Positions 1-5,291 of a stretch of 7,379 bases of DNA are shown piece by piece. Below the pieces are notes generated by a model. It saw nothing but the letters and a program-made list of their open reading frames with translations, did not search any database and had not been told where the DNA came from. The stretch's first letter is position 1, and each line of letters opens with the position of its first letter. This DNA comes from an uncultured Selenomonadales bacterium. GTDB lineage: Bacteria > Bacillota_C > Negativicutes > Selenomonadales > Selenomonadaceae. The stretch is taken from assembly GCA_947302675.1 (NCBI GenBank), contig CAMYWI010000061.1, positions 1 through 7,379 on the forward strand, read 5' to 3'. The position numbers were made by a program, and so were the translations under genes.

Positions 1-671
1 TAAGTCGGGATATTTATCTGATAGACGCGCACGATTGGAAAGCAACCCGTCAACTTTTTGTGCGCCCGCTCCATTGCCAGCGCGTCTCGGTTGTAAAACG
101 GATTCTCGTGCTGATTTATCAAAATGCCTTCCGACTTCAGCGCGTTAAAGCAGTTCCCGTAAAATTCTTTGGTGAAAAGCCCCTCGCCCGCACCCGAAGG
201 ATCCGTCGAGTCGACAATTATCAAGTCGTACTCGTCGGACTTGCGGCGAACAAATTTTAAAGCGTCGGCAAAGAAAGTTTCCACTCGCGGATTATCCAAA
301 CAACCTGCCGTCTGCGGAATGAACTTTCGACATGCGCGGACTATCGTTTCGTCCGCCTCCACTAAATCAATTTTCTCTATCGTCTCGTACTTGAGCAACT
401 CCCGCGCAGAGCCGCCGTCGCCGCCGCCGACCAGCAACACTTTTTTTATCGCGGGATTAACGCACATCGGCACATGCGTTATCATCTCGTGATAAATAAA
501 TTCGTCGCGCTCGGTCGTCATGATTCGCCCGTCCAAAACCAACACGCGCCCATATTCTGTCGACTCGTATATTTCCACGCGCTGAAAGTCACTCGTCTCG
601 CCGAAGAGTTGCTTGTCAACCTTCAACGACAGCCGAACATTCGCCGTGTGATACTCGCTAAACCATAGCAT
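1..671 (-). CDS. speE: Spermidine synthase (polyamine aminopropyltransferase), 3' end missing
   Basis: Transfers the aminopropyl group of decarboxylated SAM to putrescine to make spermidine, in the cytosol. I translated 223 residues from the ATG at 671-669; the frame is open to the window edge, so roughly 50-65 C-terminal residues are missing by comparison with the usual 275-290. Visible family signatures: DGRIMTTERDE (47-57) with the following YHEM, the nucleotide-binding loop VGGGDGG (81-87), the acidic residue ending the next strand (E105 in LVEAD), and VDSTDP (153-158), whose D154 matches the catalytic aspartate. The last readable residues, INIPT plus a TA dinucleotide, fit the family's PTYPSG motif. 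The start is fixed by a GGAGG seven bases upstream. It follows the decarboxylase gene on the same strand, so the two should supply successive parts of one polyamine pathway. The loop after the catalytic Asp reads SGAGEGLF rather than the commoner xGPAEGLF. Family assignment is firm; substrate (putrescine rather than another diamine) is inferred. Confidence 0.95.
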   Translation of the reverse strand, partial: MLWFSEYHTANVRLSLKVDKQLFGETSDFQRVEIYESTEYGRVLVLDGRIMTTERDEFIYHEMITHVPMCVNPAIKKVLLVGGGDGGSARELLKYETIEKIDLVEADETIVRACRKFIPQTAGCLDNPRVETFFADALKFVRRKSDEYDLIIVDSTDPSGAGEGLFTKEFYGNCFNALKSEGILINQHENPFYNRDALAMERAHKKLTGCFPIVRVYQINIPT

Positions 672-678
672 TTAAAAA

Positions 679-683
679 CCTCC
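679..683 (-). promoter_or_regulatory. Ribosome binding site of speE
   Basis: On the minus strand GGAGG stands seven bases before ATG 671-669. A second in-frame-looking ATG at 666-664 is out of frame, and the SD spacing selects 671. Confidence 0.8.
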
Positions 684-692
684 AAAACATTT

Positions 693-826
693 TAACCGTC
701 GCGGTTAGTCGCAACCCGGCCGCACATGGACGTGCGGCCGCCCGCGCTATTTCGCGTGACGCGAAATCAGCGGGTCGAACACCCTTTTCTTTTGCTTACT
801 TTTCTTTTGGGTGAGCAAAAGAAAAG
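693..826. repeat. Cluster of four inverted repeats between decarboxylase gene and speE
   Basis: The 163-bp spacer holds four consecutive hairpin-forming units: TAACCG/CGGTTA (693-698/702-707, 3-nt loop); CGGCCGCAC/GTGCGGCCG (717-725/732-740, 6-nt loop); ATTTCGCG/CGCGAAAT (749-756/760-767, 3-nt loop), extended by outer arms CCCGC/GCGGG (741-745/770-774) across a small internal loop; and CTTTTCTTTTGCT/AGCAAAAGAAAAG (784-796/814-826). None is followed on the minus strand by a long T run, so these are not ordinary intrinsic terminators. The packing resembles REP/BIME-type or MITE-type intergenic repeats, but copy number cannot be judged from one window. They could also act as processing or stability structures in a decarboxylase-speE transcript. 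Confidence 0.75.
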
Positions 827-834
827 TATGTTCA

Positions 835-2283
835 TCACGCCATTACTTGCAGTTGTTTAATCGTCATGTCTTCGGGACCGGTCATTTGGCAACCCTTGCG
901 CTTGGCGTAGCGCACATAGTCCAGAATTTCTTTGGTGATTCGTTCGCCGGGCGCGAGTATCGGAATGCCGGGCGGATAGCACATCAAAAATTCCGCCGCC
1001 GTCTTGCCGACCGTCTCCGCTATCGGCAACGAAACTTTTTCCGAATAAAAAGCCTCTTTGGGCGTCGCGTCGACAATCGGCGCAATATACTCCGACTTCA
1101 TCAGTCGCGCGGGGTCTTTCCGATAAATTCTTTTAACATCAGCCAACGCGCTAATCAGCCGCTCAATATCTTTATCCCTGTCGCCGACCGACACATACGC
1201 CAAAATGTTGGCAATGTCGCCGAACTCAAGCTGAATGTCGTATTCGTCGCGCAGAATATCATAAACTTCGACGCCCGCCAACCCGACACTCCGCGTATAC
1301 ACCGACAACTTAGTCACGTCGAAATCGTAAATCGCGCCGCCGTCAACAAGCTCCTTGCCGTAAGCGTACCAGCCGCCCAAATAATTTATCTCGTCCCGCG
1401 CGTACTCGACCTGCTTTATCACCTTGTCGAAAATTTCTTGCCCGCGCAGTGCCAAATTCCGCCGCGATATATCCAAGCTCGCCATTAGCAAATATGAACC
1501 GCTCGTCGACTGCGTGAGGTTGATAATCTGGTGGACGTAGCCCTCGTTGATATCCGCGCCCGTCAACAGCAAGGAACTTTGCGTGAGTGAGCCGCCCGAT
1601 TTGTGCATGGAGACCGCCGCCATATCCGCGCCGACCGACATCGCCGACTTAGGCAATTTTTTATTGAAATAGAAATGCGTACCGTGCGCCTCGTCCGCCA
1701 AAACTTTCAAGCCGTGTTCGTGCGCCACGCGCGTTATCGTCTCAATGTCCGAGCAAATTCCGTAGTAAGTCGGATTGTTGACCAAGACCGCTTTTGCGTC
1801 GGGATTATTTTTTATCGCGTCGGCGACTTCTTGAGCCTTCATGCCGAGCGAAATTCCCAAGCGTTCGTCGACTTGCGGATTGACGTAAACGGGAATTGCT
1901 CCGCACAAGATCAGCGCGTTTATCGCCGAGCGGTGGACGTTGCGCGGCAAAATTATTTTATCGCCCGGCTTGCACACGGTCAATATCATTGCTTGCACGG
2001 CTTGAGTTGTGCCGCCCGTCATGAAGAAACTGTGCGTCGCTCCGAAGGCTTGAGCCGCCAAAATTTCCGCGTCGCGAATCACGCTGATTGGGTGGCATAA
2101 ATTGTCGAGCGGTTTCATTGAATTGACGTCCGCCTCCAAACATCTTTGCCCCAAGAATTCCGTCAAGGCGGGGTTGCCGCGCCCGCGCTTGTGACCTGGC
2201 ACATCGAACGGCACTAGCCGCGCCGCCTTCATTTTTTCCAACGCCTCCATTATCGGAGCTATTTCCTGCGTCAAATATTTCAT
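835..2283 (-). CDS. speA: Orn/Lys/Arg decarboxylase, PLP fold type I, probable arginine decarboxylase
   Basis: A 482-residue PLP enzyme of the Orn/Lys/Arg decarboxylase family, about the size of the Bacillus SpeA type (around 490), not the 710-750 residue inducible enterobacterial type. Order of motifs: VPGHKRG (28-34), TGGTTQ (89-94, PLP phosphate loop), NVHRS with H117 (ring stacking), DEAHG (197-201, D197 binding the pyridine nitrogen), SMHKSGGSLTQSS (225-237) with K228 as the Schiff-base lysine, and the C-terminal small domain with YPPGIPILAPGE (436-447). All expected active-site residues are present. The ATG has AAGGAGA at 2289-2295 in front. Arginine decarboxylation to agmatine, feeding putrescine and then SpeE, is the likely role given speE downstream; lysine or ornithine specificity cannot be excluded from sequence alone. 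A terminator for sepF sits in the 48-nt gap upstream and leaves no room for a promoter there, so expression should depend on read-through or a promoter inside sepF. Confidence 0.93.
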   Translation of the reverse strand: MKYLTQEIAPIMEALEKMKAARLVPFDVPGHKRGRGNPALTEFLGQRCLEADVNSMKPLDNLCHPISVIRDAEILAAQAFGATHSFFMTGGTTQAVQAMILTVCKPGDKIILPRNVHRSAINALILCGAIPVYVNPQVDERLGISLGMKAQEVADAIKNNPDAKAVLVNNPTYYGICSDIETITRVAHEHGLKVLADEAHGTHFYFNKKLPKSAMSVGADMAAVSMHKSGGSLTQSSLLLTGADINEGYVHQIINLTQSTSGSYLLMASLDISRRNLALRGQEIFDKVIKQVEYARDEINYLGGWYAYGKELVDGGAIYDFDVTKLSVYTRSVGLAGVEVYDILRDEYDIQLEFGDIANILAYVSVGDRDKDIERLISALADVKRIYRKDPARLMKSEYIAPIVDATPKEAFYSEKVSLPIAETVGKTAAEFLMCYPPGIPILAPGERITKEILDYVRYAKRKGCQMTGPEDMTIKQLQVMA

Positions 2284-2297
2284 GGTTCTCTCCTTGT

Positions 2298-2324
2298 AAA
2301 AAAAAACGGGCGGTTTATCGCCCG
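2298..2324 (-). terminator. Intrinsic terminator after sepF
   Basis: On the minus strand a 6-bp all-GC stem CGGGCG/CGCCCG (2324-2319/2312-2307) with a six-base loop is followed directly by nine T. It starts a few bases after the sepF stop and ends just before the decarboxylase ribosome binding site. Confidence 0.88.
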
Positions 2325-2331
2325 CTGTTTT

Positions 2332-2973
2332 TCAGTTGTATCTTCTTAGATTTGCCGCCATTGCAACTTTCGCGCTTTCGACCTCGAACCCTTCTGGCAC
2401 ATACAGCACGATTTTGGTTGAAATCATTTCGACGTGACCATTTATTGTGTAAATCACGCCCAAAACGAAGTCGCCGATTCGCTGTTGAATCTCTGAATCC
2501 GTGCCCTCGTAGTTCACGACGACGGCATTGCGCTTTATCAAATCCTCGCCGATTAGTTTAACTTGTTCGTCGTACTTTGTTGGGTTGTAGATTTTCATTG
2601 TAATCTGCGCGGTTTTGACGACTGCCAAGCTCGGACGAACTGACGCCTCTGACGTGTAAGCCTCGTAGCGCATTCCGCGTTCGGTCGTCACGCCGTCGGC
2701 GGTATTTACTCTCGTCCGCGTGAAACCGCCTATTCCGCCGCTTGCCGCTTGTTTTTCTGCTTGGAAGTTCTGCATAAACGGCTTAGTCTTCTGCGCGGGC
2801 TGTTCGGCGGCTTGCTCCGATTGCTTTGCCTCTGCAGGCTCTGGTGCTTTTTCGGGTTTAGTCTCGGCTTTAAGTGTTTCTTTTGGCTCGTCCTCTTCCG
2901 CAGGGTCTACAGGCGGCATTATTATATCTGTTATCTTTTTTACGAATCCCCCGATTGAATCTAATACCGACAT
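2332..2973 (-). CDS. sepF: Cell division protein SepF
   Basis: SepF polymerises into rings, bundles FtsZ and tethers it to the membrane. In this 213-residue protein, residues 1-19 (MSVLDSIGGFVKKITDIIM) look like the amphipathic membrane-binding helix; residues 20-115 are a Pro/Glu/Lys/Ala-rich, probably disordered linker; and residues 116-200 form the SepF core, with KIYNPTKYDE, LIKRNAVVVNYEG, the helix QQRIGDFVLGVIYTING, and a final strand KIVLYVPEGFEV. The glycines in DFVLGVIYTING (G172, G179) match the conserved dimer/polymer interface. The linker makes it much longer than the roughly 150-residue Bacillus protein. ATG 2973-2971 is preceded by GGAAGGAC. It has its own promoter (3009-3037) and its own terminator (2298-2324), so it can be a single-gene unit despite lying between the sigma-like gene and the decarboxylase gene. 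Related division genes ftsL and rsmH lie upstream on the same strand. Confidence 0.92.
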   Translation of the reverse strand: MSVLDSIGGFVKKITDIIMPPVDPAEEDEPKETLKAETKPEKAPEPAEAKQSEQAAEQPAQKTKPFMQNFQAEKQAASGGIGGFTRTRVNTADGVTTERGMRYEAYTSEASVRPSLAVVKTAQITMKIYNPTKYDEQVKLIGEDLIKRNAVVVNYEGTDSEIQQRIGDFVLGVIYTINGHVEMISTKIVLYVPEGFEVESAKVAMAANLRRYN

Positions 2974-3008
2974 TACTATCGTCCTTCCGCTTTATAATTT
3001 GCTCGCTT

Positions 3009-3037
3009 ATTCTAGCATACCGCGTTATAAATTGCAA
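3009..3037 (-). promoter_or_regulatory. Extended -10 promoter of sepF
   Basis: On the minus strand: -35 TTGCAA (3037-3032), a 17-base spacer, and -10 TAGAAT (3014-3009), preceded by TG at the extended -10 position (TGCTAGAAT). Expected transcript start is near 3002, leaving a leader of about 30 nt before the sepF ATG. Five of six -10 bases and four of six -35 bases match the sigma-A consensus at the ideal spacing. Confidence 0.75.
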
Positions 3038-3066
3038 AGACTTTTTTCAAAAAGTTTTCATAATGT

Positions 3067-3708
3067 TTAGAGGAATTCTTTGAGACGTTCTGCGCGGCTT
3101 AATTTCTTTAATGCTTTTGATTCGACTGCGAAAATATTGTCGGGATTTGTCTTGAACATTGCGGCGACTTCTTCGCGAGAGTAGGCGCGTTTTGTTCCCA
3201 AGCCGAATCTCAATGCCAAAATTTTTTTCTCCTGCGCGGTCAGCAGATTAAATGCCTTGCGAAGATTTTCCATTAGCTCTTGGCGGCTCATGCGCTCTAA
3301 GGAAATTTCGCCGTCCGTGAGTAAATCGGTCAGCGTCAATTCTTCGACCGTCTCATCAGTCGGCAGGGCTACTTCCACCGCGTAATTCATTTCACGCAAG
3401 CCTTGAATGATTGCTTTTTCTATGCACTCCTGCGCGTACTCGACGAAGGTCGCCGTGCCTTTGGTGCTGAATTTTTTTACCGCCTTCATGAGTCCGAGAT
3501 TGCCCTCTTGAATCAAGTCGGCGAACGGTGCTCCGCGCCCGACATATTTTTTTGCGCACTCGACGACAAGCCGCAAGTTCGCGTTGACGAGTTCGAGTTG
3601 AGCGTCTTCATCGCCCGCCGCCGCTCGCAAAAGTCGTGTATGAATTTCCTGTGCGCTCATCAGTGGGATTTGTTTCACTTCCTCAAGATAAATTTCTGCC
3701 TCCTTCAT
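3067..3708 (-). CDS. Divergent sigma-70 family protein with degenerate promoter-recognition regions
   Basis: A 213-residue protein clearly related to housekeeping-type sigma factors. Residues 3-60 match regions 1.2-2.1 (YLEEVKQIPLMS, NANLRLVVECAKKYVGRG), and FADLIQEGNLGLMKAVKKF (62-80) is region 2.2, the core RNA polymerase contact, well preserved. Region 2.3-2.4 reads FVEYAQECIEKAI (88-100) where the family has FSTYATWWIRQAI: both tryptophans, the Arg and the Gln are gone. Region 3 is almost absent (about 111-140). Region 4 starts at LTAQEKKILALRFGLG (156-171), but the recognition helix reads TNPDNIFAVESKAL (187-200) in place of VTRERIRQIEAKAL, so the -35-contacting Arg/Glu/Gln residues are lost. 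The C-terminus SRAERLKEFL still aligns with SigA. ATG is preceded by AAAGGCGG (3724-3717). I see no convincing promoter between it and the ftsL terminator. It may be an alternative sigma factor with changed specificity or a core-binding regulator; no specific member is recognised. Confidence 0.85.
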   Translation of the reverse strand: MKEAEIYLEEVKQIPLMSAQEIHTRLLRAAAGDEDAQLELVNANLRLVVECAKKYVGRGAPFADLIQEGNLGLMKAVKKFSTKGTATFVEYAQECIEKAIIQGLREMNYAVEVALPTDETVEELTLTDLLTDGEISLERMSRQELMENLRKAFNLLTAQEKKILALRFGLGTKRAYSREEVAAMFKTNPDNIFAVESKALKKLSRAERLKEFL

Positions 3709-3780
3709 GACTTACACCGCCTTTGCATTTTTTTTTGCTTTTCGCGGTCGGCGGCATATTTCCTTCAAGCAAACGGAGAC

Positions 3781-3811
3781 AAAAAAACTCCTTGCGTTTT
3801 GAAGGAGTTTT
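3781..3811 (-). terminator. Intrinsic terminator after rsmH-ftsL
   Basis: Minus-strand hairpin AAAACTCCTT/AAGGAGTTTT (10 bp, arms 3802-3811 and 3784-3793, 8-base loop) with the T run continuing to seven T (3787-3781). It begins eight bases after the ftsL stop codon and separates the rsmH-ftsL unit from the sigma-like gene. Confidence 0.88.
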
Positions 3812-3818
3812 AATGTTG

Positions 3819-4187
3819 TCATCGGTCATGCGAGAAATACATTTTGCGCGGGACAATCATACCGAGTTCGTCCTCCGCGATTTGTTTAATACGTTGCGGA
3901 GATTTGAGTTGAGCGATTTCGACGCGAAGACGTTCATTTTCCAATTCGAGTTGCTGAGCCTGTTCCTGCGTGGCGACAAGTGCATAGCCACGACTGGCGC
4001 AGATCCCGCTACGAATGACGATTGCCATTGCGAAAAGTGCGAAGACGACGAAGAAAACTCGGCAACGCGAGCGGAGCAGATGATTTAGGCGCGGGCGACC
4101 GTTAATCAGTGTCAACTTGGCTTCGCTGGCAACAGGCTCGTTTTGAATTGCTTTATCGTAATTTCTGGCTTTACGGTTTATTGCCAT
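3819..4187 (-). CDS. ftsL: Cell division protein FtsL (FtsL/DivIC-type bitopic protein)
   Basis: A 122-residue bitopic membrane protein of the divisome, expected to work with DivIC/FtsB and DivIB/FtsQ in activating septal peptidoglycan synthesis. Visible: a basic cytoplasmic N-terminus (1-42), one transmembrane segment at about 43-59 (VFFVVFALFAMAIVI), an extracytoplasmic coiled coil at about 70-95 (EQAQQLELENERLRVEIAQL, Leu/Ile at heptad positions), and the terminal motif SPQRIKQIAEDELGMIVP typical of FtsL/DivIC proteins. Length equals that of known FtsL (about 117-121). Placement one base after the rsmH stop, with a perfect AAGGAGG overlapping the rsmH end, argues for FtsL over DivIC because mraW-ftsL is the conserved dcw order. 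Low sequence conservation in this family means the name rests partly on context. The usual next genes (ftsI/pbpB, murE) are absent; a terminator follows instead. Confidence 0.85.
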   Translation of the reverse strand: MAINRKARNYDKAIQNEPVASEAKLTLINGRPRLNHLLRSRCRVFFVVFALFAMAIVIRSGICASRGYALVATQEQAQQLELENERLRVEIAQLKSPQRIKQIAEDELGMIVPRKMYFSHDR

Positions 4188-4188
4188 G

Positions 4189-5133
4189 TTATACCTCCTT
4201 TGAATCGAGAATTTTTTCGGCGATGCGCAACTTAGCGGACTTGGCGCGGCTGTTTAGATTAATTTCTTCGGGCGCGGGCGTAATGACCTTGCCGAGAATT
4301 TTTATTTGAGCCTTGTGATTGCAAGTGCACACGGGAAAATTTTTTGGGCAAATGCAACCCTGCGCGAGCAGCTTGAAGGCGTCTTTAACAATTCTGTCTT
4401 CGAGCGAATGAAAAGTAATGACCGCGATTCGCCCGCCGACGTTCAATCTGTCGACGGCATTTTTAATTGCGTCGGATAAAATTTCGAGTTCGCGGTTTAC
4501 TTCAATCCTAATCGCCTGAAAAATTCTCTTGGCGGGATGACCGCCGTTTTTAGTGTGAGGCGCGGCAGTTTCGATAATCTTAACGAGTTCGCCAGTTGTA
4601 TTTATCGGAGAAATTTTTCGCGCGTTGCAAATGGCGGCGGCGATTCTTTTTGCAAATCTTTCCTCGCCATACTCGCGGAAAATTTTAATCAAGCGGTCTT
4701 GTTCAAAGGAGTTAATCACGTCGCGGGCGGTGAGCTTTTGTCGCCTGTCCATGCGCATATCGAGCGGCGAGTTTTTCATGTAGGAAAAGCCGCGTTCGGG
4801 CGTGTCAATTTGGTGAGACGAAACGCCTAAATCGAAAAGCACGCCGTTAATTTTCTCAACGCCCAAGTCATCGAGAACTTTATCGAGCCGACTGAAATTT
4901 TCGCGCACGATTTTTACTTTGCAAGCCAAGCCCGACAAGTTTTGAGTTGCGGCGTTGATTGCGTCGTCGTCCTGGTCAAGCCCGATAAGTTGAGCTTGCG
5001 CGGAAAGTTTTTTCCCGATTGCGAGCGCGTGACCGCCGCCGCCGAGCGTGCAGTCCAAATAAATTCCGTCGGCTTTCACGTCGAGCGACTTCAAAACTTC
5101 TTCAAGCATTACACTTTGGTGGTTAAAGTTCAA
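4189..5133 (-). CDS. rsmH: 16S rRNA (cytosine-1402 N4)-methyltransferase RsmH
   Basis: SAM-dependent enzyme that methylates N4 of C1402 in the 16S rRNA P-site region; also called MraW, the first enzyme gene of the dcw cluster. From the chosen start it has 314 residues, the normal size. Signatures in order: the SAM loop LDCTLGGGGHA near residues 26-36, LIGLDQDDDAI, FDLGVSSHQID followed by RGFSY and PLDMRMD, the substrate-domain motif HPAKRIFQAIRIEVNRELE, ITFHSLEDRIVK, a Cys cluster CICPKNFPVCTC, and the C-terminal SRAKSAKLR. Start choice: AAAGGAG (5149-5143) lies nine bases before TTG 5133 but only three before the in-frame GTG at 5139; TTG gives MNFNHQSVMLEE, which fits the family N-terminus. 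The GTG (316 residues) is the alternative. It leads a two-gene unit with ftsL. No mraZ lies upstream; a divergent gene begins there instead. Confidence 0.95.
   Translation of the reverse strand: MNFNHQSVMLEEVLKSLDVKADGIYLDCTLGGGGHALAIGKKLSAQAQLIGLDQDDDAINAATQNLSGLACKVKIVRENFSRLDKVLDDLGVEKINGVLFDLGVSSHQIDTPERGFSYMKNSPLDMRMDRRQKLTARDVINSFEQDRLIKIFREYGEERFAKRIAAAICNARKISPINTTGELVKIIETAAPHTKNGGHPAKRIFQAIRIEVNRELEILSDAIKNAVDRLNVGGRIAVITFHSLEDRIVKDAFKLLAQGCICPKNFPVCTCNHKAQIKILGKVITPAPEEINLNSRAKSAKLRIAEKILDSKEV
4194..4200 (-). promoter_or_regulatory. Ribosome binding site of ftsL within the rsmH 3' end
   Basis: AAGGAGG on the minus strand, a perfect anti-SD match, lies six bases before the ftsL ATG (4187) and overlaps the last rsmH codons. 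Together with the one-base intergenic gap this implies translational coupling. Confidence 0.85.
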
Positions 5134-5142
5134 AGTCACTCG

Positions 5143-5149
5143 CTCCTTT
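5143..5149 (-). promoter_or_regulatory. Ribosome binding site deciding the rsmH start
   Basis: AAAGGAG on the minus strand is three bases from GTG 5139 and nine from the in-frame TTG 5133. The spacing favours TTG. Confidence 0.65.
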
Positions 5150-5228
5150 CAAATTTTGCTAAGTTCCTATTCGCCCTGCGCGGGAAATTTCCTTTAGCGT
5201 TTCAAAAAAATATTTCAGCGAACTTTCA

Positions 5229-5256
5229 TTGACGCCGAATTTTTAGGTGATATAAT
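5229..5256 (+). promoter_or_regulatory. Near-consensus extended -10 promoter of the DUF535-glycosyltransferase operon
   Basis: -35 TTGACG (5229-5234), 16-base spacer, -10 TATAAT (5251-5256), with TG at the extended -10 position (TGATATAAT). Predicted start near 5263 gives a leader of about 29 nt before the ATG at 5292. It lies in the 152-158 bp divergent region shared with rsmH; I found no equally good promoter facing rsmH. Confidence 0.82.
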
Positions 5257-5291
5257 TTTTTAAATTCAAAAGACTACTGGCAGGAAAAGAT

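Noticed and set aside
169..492. Plus-strand open frames over speE
   Set aside because: They are antisense shadows of the speE frame, which carries the diagnostic spermidine synthase motifs.
690..718. TTGCGA/TAAAAT as a promoter for speE
   Set aside because: The spacer is only 14 bases and the -35 match is poor.
811..1488. Plus-strand open frame of 225 codons opposite the decarboxylase
   Set aside because: It is antisense to a gene with all catalytic motifs, its composition is Arg/Asn-rich without domains, and its start falls in the palindrome cluster.
3035..3060. ACTTTTTGAAAAAAGT palindrome after the sigma-like gene as a terminator
   Set aside because: The stem is purely A/T apart from single pairs, has almost no loop and no proper T tail, so a terminator call is not justified.
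3728..3736. A9 run upstream of the sigma-like gene as a programmed slippage site giving an N-terminally extended protein
   Set aside because: In the frame of the sigma-like gene an in-frame TAA lies two codons before its ATG, so slippage there could not produce a fusion.
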